From: Microbaculum marinisediminis
GTDB lineage: Bacteria; Pseudomonadota; Alphaproteobacteria; Rhizobiales; Tepidamorphaceae
DNA: 64,000 nucleotides
Assembly: GCF_025397915.1 (NCBI RefSeq)
Contig: NZ_JALIDZ010000005.1
Location: 186,001 to 250,000 of the forward strand
Reading direction: 5' to 3'
A program made the position numbers and the translations under genes. The notes beneath the pieces are model-generated. The model was not told the origin of the DNA. It did no database searches and was given only the letters and a program-made list of their open reading frames with translations. Numbering within the stretch: position 1 is the stretch's first letter; each line of letters starts with the position of its first letter. This document shows positions 48,251-57,038 of the stretch, in pieces.

Positions 48251-49111
48251 ATGCGTGGCAACTCGCTCCTGATGCTGGGCCTCGCCGTTGTCTTCGGCAT
48301 CGGCGCGGTCGTGGTGACCAAGGTCTGGCTGGACACCCAGCGCAGCCAGTTCACGACCTCGGCCGAGGCGACCCTCTCTCCGACCGATACCGTCGTCGTC
48401 GCGGCCACGGCGCTGCGCTTCGGCGACCGGCTGCAGCCCGATAACCTCAAGCAGATTCCCTGGCCGTCGGGCGCGCGGCCCAACGGCGCCTTCATGCGCA
48501 AGGAAGAGCTGCTGGAAAGCGGCGATCGCTACGTCATCACCGCGCTCGAGGCGAACGAACCCGTGCTCGAATGGAAGGTGACGGGCCCCGGCCAGCGCGC
48601 CACGCTCTCGGCGGTTCTGGCCGAGGGCAAGAAGGCGGTGACGATCCGCGTCAACGACGTTCTCGGCGTCGCCGGCTTCGTGCTTCCGGGCGACCGCGTC
48701 GACATCATGCTGACGCGCCAGGACCGCAGCCCGTCCGACGAATCGCGCAAGGCCTACATCGACGTGCTGCTGCAGAACATCAAGGTGCTGGCGATCGACC
48801 AGCTTGCCGACGACCGGACCGACGACCCGCAGGTGGCGAAGGCGGTGACGGTCGAAGTCGGTACGGAACAGGCGCAGAAGCTGACGCTGGCCGCGAATGT
48901 CGGGCAGCTGTCGCTGGCGCTGCGCAACGTGCTTTCGGACACGGGCGAGGCGACGCGCCGGGTGACCATCGGCGATCTGGGCACCGGCGGACCGTTCGTC
49001 GAGCCGGAGGAAGACGAGGCCGAAAAGTCGGTGCTGCGGCCGAGCTTCGCCACCGTCGGCGTCATTCGCGGAATGGAACGGTCGGAATACCAGGTGCAGA
49101 AGGAACGCTAG
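48251..49111 (+). CDS. cpaB: Flp pilus assembly protein CpaB/RcpC
   Basis: A 286-residue periplasmic protein with an N-terminal anchor (about 6-25). An SAF-like domain follows (about 45-110; ATALRFGDRLQPDNLKQIPWP), then the RcpC domain (VTIRVNDVLGVAGFVLPGDRVDIML, abridged, and AQKLTLAANVGQLSLALR). It helps the CpaC secretin assemble. The ATG follows GGAGACAGGTA. First gene after the flp hairpin. Confidence 0.93.
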   Translation: MRGNSLLMLGLAVVFGIGAVVVTKVWLDTQRSQFTTSAEATLSPTDTVVVAATALRFGDRLQPDNLKQIPWPSGARPNGAFMRKEELLESGDRYVITALEANEPVLEWKVTGPGQRATLSAVLAEGKKAVTIRVNDVLGVAGFVLPGDRVDIMLTRQDRSPSDESRKAYIDVLLQNIKVLAIDQLADDRTDDPQVAKAVTVEVGTEQAQKLTLAANVGQLSLALRNVLSDTGEATRRVTIGDLGTGGPFVEPEEDEAEKSVLRPSFATVGVIRGMERSEYQVQKER

Positions 49112-49315
49112 TCGATCGGAAGCGGGTGGGGCAGTTCGGCGTAGTCCAAAAGCGTTAGCCAGGCGCGCGCTTCGTGGAAAGACGTATACGCCTGACGAGG
49201 GTGTCGCTGGACTACACCACCTTTCCGAAATCGCTTGTGGATGGGGATCGCCGGGTTCTGTGCGCGGATGTTCTGCGCAACCCTATGGACAACTAAGGCA
49301 GCAAAGCAGGGTCTC

Positions 49316-50845
49316 ATGGATATGGGGGGGCTAGCAGAAAAAGTGAGCAGGGCTACCGGCATCGCTCGGATGCCGGGGGCGGTCCTGTTCGTCGCCGCGC
49401 TGGTCGTCTTCTTGTCGGGCGGCGGCATGTGGGGCGGCGGGATCTGGGGCAGCCGGGCGCTGGCCGATCGCCTCGTCGACTTCTCCGAGGGCGGGGCGAG
49501 CGAGATCATGGTGCCCTACGGCCAGTCGAGCACCATCCGCACGACCGAGGAGGTCGGCGACATCCTCGTGGGCGACAAGGAAATCGCCGACGTGCTGCCG
49601 CTCACCGACCGCTCGCTCTACATCCTGGGCAAGAAGCCCGGCCGCACCAACGTGGCCGTCTACGACCGCCAGAGCGGCCTGATCGGCGTGATCGACATCG
49701 AGGTCGGCGTGGACACGCGCGACCTCAGCTCGGCGCTACGGCAGGCGGCGCCCAGTTCACAGGTTCTGGTGCAGTCGGTGAACGGCCGTTTGCGGCTGAG
49801 CGGCAGCGTTCCGGACGGGCTGACCCTGCAGAAGGTGCTGGATATCGCCCAGCAATACACCGCGGACCCGGTCATCAACTCGATCCGCGTGCTCAACGCC
49901 CAGCAGGTACTGCTTGAAGTAAGGTTTATCGAGGCCAGGCGCGACGCCGGCCGCGACCTCGGCGTGAGCTGGTCCGTGCGCGATCGCGACACTGGTCTTG
50001 GCCTGCGCACAGGTCGGTTCTTTCCCCCGACCAGTATCGACAACGACGGCGTGCCGCTGACTCAGATCATCAGTCCTTTCATCGGCAGTGCGGTTCCGTT
50101 CGGCACCTTTGTGGCGCGCGTGCTCGATGAGGGGGTCATTGCCGACGTTCTGATCCAGGCGCTCGAGGACAAAGGCCTCGCGCGGCGCCTCGCCGAACCG
50201 AACCTGACGGCGCTGTCCGGGGAGACGGCACAGTTCCTTGCCGGCGGCGAAGTTCCCATACCGGTCGCTCAGGACGACAACACCATCAGTATCGAGTTCA
50301 AGAAATATGGTGTGTTGCTGCAGTTTACCCCGGTCGTGCTCGATGACGGCACGATCAACCTGCGGCTGGCGCCCGAGGTCAGCCAGGTGGACTTCACCAA
50401 CGCGATCCGGACCCAGGACATCGAGGTGCCTGCCTTTATCGTCCGGAATGCGCAAACGACGGTCGAGCTGAACGACGGGCAGAGCTTCGCCATCGCGGGC
50501 CTGCTGCAGAGCGACAGCGTAAAGACGCAGGAGCAGGTGCCGTGGCTGGGGCAATTGCCGGTGCTCGGCGCCTTGTTCCGATCCTCGTCTTTCCTGAAGC
50601 AAGAAACCGATCTCGTGATCATCGTCACGCCGCACCTCGTGAGGCCGGCCAAACCCGGCGAACCGCTCAAGACGCCGCTGGACTCGGCGCGCCCCTCGAA
50701 CGATCCCGAGTTCTTCGCGCTCGGTATGTTGGAAGTGAACGACAAGATGCTGCGAAGCTTCGAAGAGGGCGCCGGCGTTGTCGGACCCTTCGGCCACATC
50801 ATCGAGCTACCGCCGGGACAGTATAATGCCTACACAAAATACTAG
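49316..50845 (+). CDS. cpaC: Tad outer-membrane secretin CpaC/RcpA
   Basis: A 509-residue secretin forming the outer-membrane pore for the pilus. Signal region near residues 20-45 (AVLFVAALVVFLSGGG), an N-terminal pilus-specific domain with VGDILVGDKEIADVLPLTDRSLYILGKKPG, then a BON-like section (VNGRLRLSGSVPDG). The secretin core runs about 260-450 (ALSGETAQFLAGGEVPIPV and VIIVTPHLVRPA). The start at 49316 is uncertain; an ATG six bases on and MPGAVLF at about residue 19 are alternatives. Confidence 0.93.
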   Translation: MDMGGLAEKVSRATGIARMPGAVLFVAALVVFLSGGGMWGGGIWGSRALADRLVDFSEGGASEIMVPYGQSSTIRTTEEVGDILVGDKEIADVLPLTDRSLYILGKKPGRTNVAVYDRQSGLIGVIDIEVGVDTRDLSSALRQAAPSSQVLVQSVNGRLRLSGSVPDGLTLQKVLDIAQQYTADPVINSIRVLNAQQVLLEVRFIEARRDAGRDLGVSWSVRDRDTGLGLRTGRFFPPTSIDNDGVPLTQIISPFIGSAVPFGTFVARVLDEGVIADVLIQALEDKGLARRLAEPNLTALSGETAQFLAGGEVPIPVAQDDNTISIEFKKYGVLLQFTPVVLDDGTINLRLAPEVSQVDFTNAIRTQDIEVPAFIVRNAQTTVELNDGQSFAIAGLLQSDSVKTQEQVPWLGQLPVLGALFRSSSFLKQETDLVIIVTPHLVRPAKPGEPLKTPLDSARPSNDPEFFALGMLEVNDKMLRSFEEGAGVVGPFGHIIELPPGQYNAYTKY

Positions 50846-51122
50846 ACTTCGTTGGCCTTCCGTCGCGGCGCTGCTCGTGGTCGGTGCCACGCTCGGCGGC
50901 TGCGCCGACTATCTCAACCACAGCGACTATGTGACGTTCGCGGCGCCCGACGCCCAGAACACGAACATAGCGGTCCAGACGATCGATCCCTGGCCGCCGG
51001 CGTCCCGCCGCGCGCTGACAGGCGGTAGCGGAAAACGGATCGAGACGGTGACCAAGCGGTACACCAACCCGCCGGCTCCGCAACAGCAGCAGTCCGTCGT
51101 CAACGTGAATATCAACAACTAG
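50826..51122 (+). CDS. Small pilus-locus lipoprotein (in place of CpaD)
   Basis: A 98-residue lipoprotein: lipobox TLGGC (Cys25), then LNHSDYVTFAAPDAQNTNIAVQTIDPWPP, and a Gln/Asn-rich tail ending VNVNINN. Overlaps cpaC by 20 bases. The phrase N-x-x-x-QTIDPWP is, to my knowledge, typical of short lipoproteins next to cpaC in Hyphomicrobiales Tad loci. A full-length CpaD is not found in this locus, so this protein may act in its place as a secretin pilotin-like factor; that is inference. Confidence 0.78.
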   Translation: MPTQNTRLRWPSVAALLVVGATLGGCADYLNHSDYVTFAAPDAQNTNIAVQTIDPWPPASRRALTGGSGKRIETVTKRYTNPPAPQQQQSVVNVNINN

Positions 51123-51147
51123 AGGGCCACGCCGAGCGAGAGGTGCG

Positions 51148-52683
51148 ATGTTCAGACGTTTCGCCCGTTCCCAGGACGGTTCCGCCCTTGTTTTCGTGAC
51201 GGTGACCCTGCCGGCCCTGATCGGCTTCGCCCTGCTCGCCGTCGATGCGTCGCGGGTCTACAACCTTCACTATGATCTGCAGAAGGGCGCGGATGCGTTT
51301 GCGCTCGCCGCGGCGGCGGAGTTGGATGGCGGCGACGATGCAATCGACCGGGCCGATCGCGCGCTCGAGGAACTGGTCAAGAATTCGCACAGCTTGTCGG
51401 ATCTGCAGTTTCACACGCTCACTTTTCCCGGCGATATCACCCGGCGATACCTGAGCGGCCTGCCCCCCGACGACGACGACCCGATCACGGCGGCCTACGA
51501 GACGACCGATCCTCTGGAGGCGCAGTTCGTAGAGGTGAGGATAAACCCGACGCAGATAACGGCGATCTTTCCGGCAACCTTCCTCGGTGCCGCCAGCAAT
51601 GCGTTCGAGACGTCGGCCTCGGCTGTGGCTGGCTTCAACAGCGCGGTGTGCAACTATACTCCGGTTTTCATTTGCAACCCTTACGAAAATCCGGCGGCCG
51701 CCGGGGGGCTTACGCTGCAGAATGCCGTCGAGACCAGGGGTGGCCGCCGACGGCTTATCGAGTTGCGAAGCGTTGGTAAGGATACGTCATACTTCCCCGG
51801 CGATTTTGGCTTCCTCGCCTCCGATGGCCGCAACGGCGCCCGCGCACTCGCCGAGATGATCGCGAGCTCGACGCCGAGAAGTTGTTTCTCGCGGCGAGGC
51901 GTGGACACCAAGCCGGGCCAAAGTTCCGGGCCTGTGAAGGACGCATTCAACGTTCGTTTCGGCATGCAGGAGCCGGGCGCGAACTTCAACGGCGCTCAAT
52001 ATGGCCCCGCGGCGAATGTGCGGAAGGGCGGCATTTCAAATGGCAACAATTGCCCCCAAAGTAACAAGATGGATTGGCGGGACCCCACCAATCCGGATCT
52101 GGACGAGATCATGGGTCTCGAGCCAGACTTCTGTTTCGCGGATGGATCCTGTCCCTACATGGACGGCCGCATGGGCGATGGGGAATGGCAATTTTTCGAC
52201 AAGACGGACGAGTTCGGAAATGTCACGCCGGGCTATTGGAGCATCAATCACGGCAGCGCACCGTATCCCTCCGACTGGACGGCGGGGAACAAGCCCACCC
52301 GTTACGAGGTCTACCGCTACGAAATCGACAACAACATGGTGACCAACCAGTCCGCCGATGGCGAAACTGGTGTCCCACCCGGCCAGTGCGGGGCGCCGGT
52401 GACGAATGTCGACCGGCGGCTTATTTACGGCGCCCTTCTCGATTGCCAGCGGCTTGAGAGCCTAGGCTACAATCTGGGCGGCAACGAGAAGGGGCTGCCG
52501 GTCAGGGCTTTTGCGAGCTTCTTTTTAACAGAGCCTGTAAGAAAGGTGCCGAAGGGGCAGGAAGATGAAAACACGTACCCCTACGCGGCGTCGGTGTTTG
52601 TCGAACTCGTCGACGTGACCGGCCATGCAGGCCGGGGTACGATGGACGATTTCGAGCGCGACGACGTGCAGCTCTACCGGTGA
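51148..52683 (+). CDS. tadG: TadG-like pseudopilin / Tad domain protein
   Basis: A 511-residue protein. The N-terminal segment, RFARSQDGSALVFVTVTLPALIGFALLAVDASR, is the TadE/G anchor (abridged: GSALVFVTVTLPALIG). A very long periplasmic domain follows with about ten cysteines. Unlike many TadG proteins, no von Willebrand MIDAS motif (DxSxS) is visible except DASR at the anchor. GTGA-type overlap with the following tadE. Role in Flp pilus assembly by family; details unknown. Confidence 0.85.
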   Translation: MFRRFARSQDGSALVFVTVTLPALIGFALLAVDASRVYNLHYDLQKGADAFALAAAAELDGGDDAIDRADRALEELVKNSHSLSDLQFHTLTFPGDITRRYLSGLPPDDDDPITAAYETTDPLEAQFVEVRINPTQITAIFPATFLGAASNAFETSASAVAGFNSAVCNYTPVFICNPYENPAAAGGLTLQNAVETRGGRRRLIELRSVGKDTSYFPGDFGFLASDGRNGARALAEMIASSTPRSCFSRRGVDTKPGQSSGPVKDAFNVRFGMQEPGANFNGAQYGPAANVRKGGISNGNNCPQSNKMDWRDPTNPDLDEIMGLEPDFCFADGSCPYMDGRMGDGEWQFFDKTDEFGNVTPGYWSINHGSAPYPSDWTAGNKPTRYEVYRYEIDNNMVTNQSADGETGVPPGQCGAPVTNVDRRLIYGALLDCQRLESLGYNLGGNEKGLPVRAFASFFLTEPVRKVPKGQEDENTYPYAASVFVELVDVTGHAGRGTMDDFERDDVQLYR

Positions 52684-53222
52684 GCGCGATGGCGGCGCGC
52701 GGGTCACGGTTTGAATCACCATCGGTCGATCGCCATCTCCGGCGCTTTGCCCGCGATACGCGCGGAGCGGCGCTGTTGGAGGTCACCGTTCTGATGCCGT
52801 TCCTGCTCGTCCTTTGCGCCGGCGTCTTCGAGTTCGGTACCCTGTTCTATCAGAAGATGCTCATCGAGACGGGCGTGCGTGATGCGGCCCGCTACATGTC
52901 GCGATGCAATGCGGCGGAAGCGACCTGCAAAGGCACCGCCGTCAATATCGCCGTTTACGGCAATCCCCAAGGCACCGGCCAGAGCCGCGTCGATGGATGG
53001 ACCATGAGTCCTGCCGACATTACGTATCCTATCGACGAGCCGACCCCGCTCGATGAAGCCAATAATCCCATGTATCGCGGCTCGTGGCTAAGGGTCGTCC
53101 GCGTCGAGACCACTTATTCCTATACCGGCGGAGGGTTGCTGGCGTTTCTGGAGAACCTCGGAGCTGTCACCAGTCCCATCGACATCAACGTCGCCCATGA
53201 GCAGCGGGTGATCGGATGGTGA
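52680..53222 (+). CDS. tadE: TadE-like pseudopilin (first)
   Basis: A 180-residue pseudopilin. FARDTRGAALLEVTVLMPFLLVLCAGVFEFG is the prepilin-like anchor with the invariant Glu (abridged: GAALLEVTVLMPFL). Starts GTG at 52680, four bases into the tadG stop, or ATG at 52689. Its C-terminus overlaps the second tadE by seven bases. Processed by the CpaA peptidase in other systems. Confidence 0.88.
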   Translation: MSAMAARGSRFESPSVDRHLRRFARDTRGAALLEVTVLMPFLLVLCAGVFEFGTLFYQKMLIETGVRDAARYMSRCNAAEATCKGTAVNIAVYGNPQGTGQSRVDGWTMSPADITYPIDEPTPLDEANNPMYRGSWLRVVRVETTYSYTGGGLLAFLENLGAVTSPIDINVAHEQRVIGW

Positions 53223-53857
53223 ACCGACGTGCGCGCGCCTTCCTTGCAGAAAACGAGGGCGCCACGATGGTCGAAATGACTTTGGTCATCGTGCTGCTCT
53301 TCCTGGTGACGCTCGGATTCGTGGACTTCGGATACGCGCTCTATCAGTGGAACCAGGCGTCCAAGGCGGTGCAGGTCGGTGCGCGGCTTGCCGCAGTCTC
53401 GAACCCGGTTGCGACCGGTCTTGCGGCTAAGGTCGCGGAGTTGAATGCAGAGATCGCTCCCGGCGATCCGAGCAAAAGCTACTCCGTGGTCTGCAACGGT
53501 GCTTCGCCCACCTGCATCGGTCTTGGTGGACTGGACGTCGATGCGGCCGCTCTCAATCGCATCGTCTTCGGTGCGGATGGTACGTGTGGTCCGCCTTTCG
53601 GCACCGGCGCGCGGGGCATGTGCGACGTCTTCCAGAGGAACCCGCCGCTGGGGACCGCAAACGTCGTCGTCGAATATACCTACAGCGGCCTCGGCTACGC
53701 CGCCCGCCCGGGCGGCCCCGTTCCGACGATCCGCGTGCAACTGCAGGATCTTAACTTCAACTTCTTTTTCCTGGCTGGACTCCTCGGCCTCGGGCAGATG
53801 GAGATTCCGCCAATGACCGGTACCATTACCGGTGAAGACCTCTCGACGACATTCTGA
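53216..53857 (+). CDS. TadE-like pseudopilin (second)
   Basis: A 213-residue pseudopilin. LAENEGATMVEMTLVIVLLFLVTLGFVDFG is the anchor with the Glu (abridged: GATMVEMTLVIV). A longer periplasmic part has four cysteines (VVCNGASPTC, DGTCGPP, MCDVF). It is the tandem partner of the preceding tadE, and its stop overlaps the tadZ start by one base. The two differ enough to have separate roles. Confidence 0.88.
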   Translation: MVNRRARAFLAENEGATMVEMTLVIVLLFLVTLGFVDFGYALYQWNQASKAVQVGARLAAVSNPVATGLAAKVAELNAEIAPGDPSKSYSVVCNGASPTCIGLGGLDVDAAALNRIVFGADGTCGPPFGTGARGMCDVFQRNPPLGTANVVVEYTYSGLGYAARPGGPVPTIRVQLQDLNFNFFFLAGLLGLGQMEIPPMTGTITGEDLSTTF

Positions 53858-55053
53858 TGGTGATTTCGCACATGGGACCGGGACCCGCGCCGGATCGGCG
53901 CATCATAGTGGTGATTTCGCAAAGCGCCGATGTGCGACAAGCCCTGAGGTCGCGTCTGTCCGCCGTTCCCGCCTACGAGGTCGTCGACGTCGACATCGGC
54001 GATACGGCTCCGGGCAACGTGGGATCGACATTTGCCGATCTCGTCCTCATCGATGTCGGGGACGGCGAGGTTCTCGATAACCCGCAGCTGGCGGACGTGC
54101 TTCGCGGAATAGGGGATGCGCCACGTATCGTCCTTTCTGGCGATTTGTCTGCCGAAGGACTGCGCCGGGTCGTTCAGCTCAGTGCGTCCGATTGGCTCAA
54201 GCACCCGATCGACAACCGACAGCTTCTTGAGGCCGTCGCCGCGCAGGTCCAGACCGTGCGCCACGGCCAGAACCGCGTGTTGGCGTTCGTGCCGGCGGTC
54301 GGAGGCGCAGGCGCCACGTCCCTGTCGATCGCCGCGGCCGCATCGGCGGCGAAATCGCGCAAGCGCGCCGGAAGCATCGAGACGTGCCTCGTCGACCTCG
54401 ACTTCACGCGGGCCGCAGCCGGAACCTATCTCGATCTCGCCGGTTCGGAGTTCGATGTCGGCGAACTCGTTCAGCATCCCGAACGGATCGACCTCGAGCT
54501 GCTGGATATCATCAAGCGCGAGCACGCGGCCGGTTTCGCCGTGCTCTCGCTGCGCTGCCCGCATCTGGAATGGTGGCCCGGGGCGGACGAGTTCATTTTC
54601 CGCCTGCTCGATATCGCGGCTTATCGCTATCCGACGACGGTGATCGATCTGCCCTCGCACGACGCGCCGTGGCGACAGGGCGTGCTCAACGCCTCGGACT
54701 TGGTCACGGTGGTGACGGAAGCGACGATCCCCGCGTTGCGTTTCGCCCGCGACCTCTACGCCGCCGCGGAGGGGGGCGGGGTGTCCGCCGAAAGGCTGAA
54801 CGTCGTCGTCAATAAGGTGCGAAGCGGCCTGTTTTCCAAGGACCTTTCGAAGACGGAAATGAAGTCGGTGTTCACGACCTCGCAGCTGACTTTCCTGCCG
54901 GAGGACTGGGCGCTCGCGTCCGAAGCGCTGAATCGCGGGCTTCTCTGGCGCGACCTCGGCGCCCGGTCCGGGTTGGTCAAGGAGTTCGAAGCCTGGCTCG
55001 AACCACATGTCGCAGCAAAGAAGAGCAGATCATCATGGTTCAAACGATCGTGA
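53857..55053 (+). CDS. cpaE: Tad pilus localisation ATPase-like protein TadZ/CpaE
   Basis: A 398-residue protein. Residues 15-135 are a receiver-like domain (IIVVISQSADVRQALRSRL, LVLIDVGDG). The rest is a MinD/ParA-like domain (about 140-380) with AVGGAGATSLSIAAA at the P-loop position, LVDLDFTRAAAGTYLDL and NVVVNKVRSGLFSKDL. The signature lysines of the deviant Walker A (KGGxGK) are both missing, so ATP hydrolysis may be lost, as in some TadZ proteins. It places the Tad machine in the cell. The next gene overlaps by 19 bases. Confidence 0.87.
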   Translation: MVISHMGPGPAPDRRIIVVISQSADVRQALRSRLSAVPAYEVVDVDIGDTAPGNVGSTFADLVLIDVGDGEVLDNPQLADVLRGIGDAPRIVLSGDLSAEGLRRVVQLSASDWLKHPIDNRQLLEAVAAQVQTVRHGQNRVLAFVPAVGGAGATSLSIAAAASAAKSRKRAGSIETCLVDLDFTRAAAGTYLDLAGSEFDVGELVQHPERIDLELLDIIKREHAAGFAVLSLRCPHLEWWPGADEFIFRLLDIAAYRYPTTVIDLPSHDAPWRQGVLNASDLVTVVTEATIPALRFARDLYAAAEGGGVSAERLNVVVNKVRSGLFSKDLSKTEMKSVFTTSQLTFLPEDWALASEALNRGLLWRDLGARSGLVKEFEAWLEPHVAAKKSRSSWFKRS

Positions 55054-55604
55054 GCGCCCTTGCGCCAGTCGTTCTGGCTCTCGGGATGGTGCTGAACTGG
55101 TCATACGACGTCGCCGCGCAGGGGCAGCAGTGGAGCGTGCCGCGCACGCTGGGCCCGACCAGCCGGCAGGACGTCGCCTACACGCAGGATATCGCCGCGG
55201 GATCTGTCGTCGTCGAAACCGGCGAGCGCGCCCTGTACCTGGTTCTGCCCGGCGGCCGCGCCTACCGGTATGCCATCGGGGTCGGGCGTGAGGGCTTCGG
55301 CTGGACGGGTGTCGCAAGGGTCGGCGCGAAACAGGAATGGCCGGCGTGGCGACCGCCAGCGGAAATGCGGGCGCGCAAGCCCGGTTTGCCGGAGTTCGTG
55401 CCGCCCGGTCCGCACAATCCGCTCGGTGCGCGTGCCCTCTATCTGTACCAGAACGGGCGCGACACGCTGTACCGGATTCACGGCACAAACGACAACGAGG
55501 CCGTCGGCGCGGCCGTTACCTCGGGGTGTTTTCGGTTGAGCAACACGGATGCGATCGATCTCTACAACCGCGTCCCGATCGGAGCATCCGTCGTCGTTCG
55601 GTGA
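55035..55604 (+). CDS. L,D-transpeptidase (YkuD family)
   Basis: A 189-residue exported protein. Signal peptide about 1-29 (VSALAPVVLALGMVLNWSYDVAAQ). The YkuD domain has the active-site block IHGTNDNEAVGAAVTSGCFRLSN with catalytic His and Cys (abridged: HGT...SGCFR). It forms 3-3 cross-links in peptidoglycan or anchors proteins to it. Overlap with cpaE and the same strand suggest it is expressed with the Tad genes, perhaps to open or fix the pilus complex in the wall. Confidence 0.9.
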   Translation: MVQTIVSALAPVVLALGMVLNWSYDVAAQGQQWSVPRTLGPTSRQDVAYTQDIAAGSVVVETGERALYLVLPGGRAYRYAIGVGREGFGWTGVARVGAKQEWPAWRPPAEMRARKPGLPEFVPPGPHNPLGARALYLYQNGRDTLYRIHGTNDNEAVGAAVTSGCFRLSNTDAIDLYNRVPIGASVVVR

Positions 55605-55626
55605 GCATCCAGTGTGCGGTGTTCGT

Positions 55627-56331
55627 CTAGAACGTGTATTTGAACGTCGCGCGCACGATGTGCCCGCGGATCTTGTTGTCGAGGCGCCAGTTCTGCGGGA
55701 CGACAACGAGATCAGGCCCCTGTATCTGATAGTAGAGATACTCGACGCCAAGCGTGTCGTGCTCGGTCAACCGATATTCCAGGCCCGCGCCGATGGTATA
55801 GCCCGCTTCCCAGGAATCGGACGTGACGGGAGCGAAGGCGAACGGGCCCGTGGTCGCGACGGATTGGGCGGAGGTGGTGATCTTGGCGAGCGCCAGACCG
55901 CCGGTGATATAGGGCAGGGCGCGATCGAACCGCACGCCGATGCGCGCGCGCACCGTCGTGAACCATTCCATCTCGCTGCGCACGGTCAATTGTGGTGAGA
56001 GCAATGACGGGCTGACGGCGGGAAGGTACATGCGCCCGCCGGCGCTCCACGACGCGAAGTCCGTATCGGCGGAGACGCCGAAGACGACGCGGCTGAATTC
56101 CCTGTCGTAGCCGAGCCCGATCCCGCCCGAAAAACGGGCGTCTTCGTATCCGGTGCCGGAGGCCGGCTCCGCAATAAGCTCCCCCCATTCGGCACCCAGA
56201 TGGCCGCCCCACCAAAGTCCATTCCAGTTGTAGACGGGCTTTCTCGTGATGAACGGGTTGTCCGCGCGCGCAGGCGTGCATGTCAGACCGAGGCCCAACA
56301 ACACAGCCACAGCGACGCTCACGCGCAACAA
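55627..56331 (-). CDS. Outer-membrane beta-barrel protein (Omp25/OmpA-like porin family)
   Basis: A 234-residue protein: signal peptide about 1-23 (VAVAVLLGLGLTCTPARA), then NWNGLWWGGHLGAEWGE at the mature N-terminus and alternating hydrophobic strands ending in GHIVRATFKYTF, with a C-terminal aromatic Phe as required for barrel assembly. The repeated ...YDREFSRVVFGVSADTDF and TVRARIGVRFDRALPYITGGLAL patterns match small surface barrels of alphaproteobacteria. It converges on the L,D-transpeptidase gene. Confidence 0.88.
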   Translation of the reverse strand: MLRVSVAVAVLLGLGLTCTPARADNPFITRKPVYNWNGLWWGGHLGAEWGELIAEPASGTGYEDARFSGGIGLGYDREFSRVVFGVSADTDFASWSAGGRMYLPAVSPSLLSPQLTVRSEMEWFTTVRARIGVRFDRALPYITGGLALAKITTSAQSVATTGPFAFAPVTSDSWEAGYTIGAGLEYRLTEHDTLGVEYLYYQIQGPDLVVVPQNWRLDNKIRGHIVRATFKYTF

Positions 56332-56449
56332 ACCTATTTCCCCCGCTCCCTGACCATTGGCCGCCTACCGTCGGTTTTTGGGGTGCCTTCCGAAAGGAAT
56401 TCTATCGCGCCTGGCGCCGGCAACGGCAGCAATCAGCAAGATAACGTTA

Positions 56450-56959
56450 ATGCATTTTCGGCATACGTTCGGAGTGATCAGAAGTACGCACCCCATACTC
56501 CTATTGGCTCCCGTCGCTGCCTTCGCGTGGCTGACGGCGATGGCGGCCTCGATGGTGCTGCTCGGCTTCTTTCCGTCGAGCTATCTGTTATGGTTCGTGA
56601 ATCTCGAACTGGTCCAGCCGAACCGCGAGCTTTTCTATCTGCTTGAGTTGGTTTTCGGGCCGAACGGCTACGGTATCTTCGTCTTCTGCCTGTGTGGATA
56701 TCTCGCTGGCCTTTGGGCATTCCGGAGTCGGAACCGGATCGCCCTGTTCCTGATATCCCATCTCTCGGTTCTGTTGCTGGCGATCCCGCTCGTTCGGTCT
56801 GGAGAGGTGATTCGCATGACGATGGGTGGGATATTGCTGCCCGGGCCGAATGCCCTGTTTCTGGTGCCGGCCATCGCAGCCTGCGCCGTCGTCCATATTT
56901 CGTTCGTCACCGACATTCGGCGCTGCTTCCAGTCCGAGATGCTCTCGAGGCAGGGATAG
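56450..56959 (+). CDS. Integral membrane protein, function unknown
   Basis: A 169-residue frame with four hydrophobic segments (about 17-45, 63-85, 92-115 and 127-148). The start MHFRHTFG is picked because the sequence upstream (56357 on) looks non-coding and contains the promoter region of the divergent OMP gene; no clear ribosome site is seen. I do not recognise a family. Confidence 0.55.
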   Translation: MHFRHTFGVIRSTHPILLLAPVAAFAWLTAMAASMVLLGFFPSSYLLWFVNLELVQPNRELFYLLELVFGPNGYGIFVFCLCGYLAGLWAFRSRNRIALFLISHLSVLLLAIPLVRSGEVIRMTMGGILLPGPNALFLVPAIAACAVVHISFVTDIRRCFQSEMLSRQG

Positions 56960-57038
56960 GCCGGCATGCCGCTCCGGGCCCGGCCCGGGAGCCTGCAATT
57001 TTTCCCGGAATGGTCGCGCGCTAGTAGCCCGCGACAGA

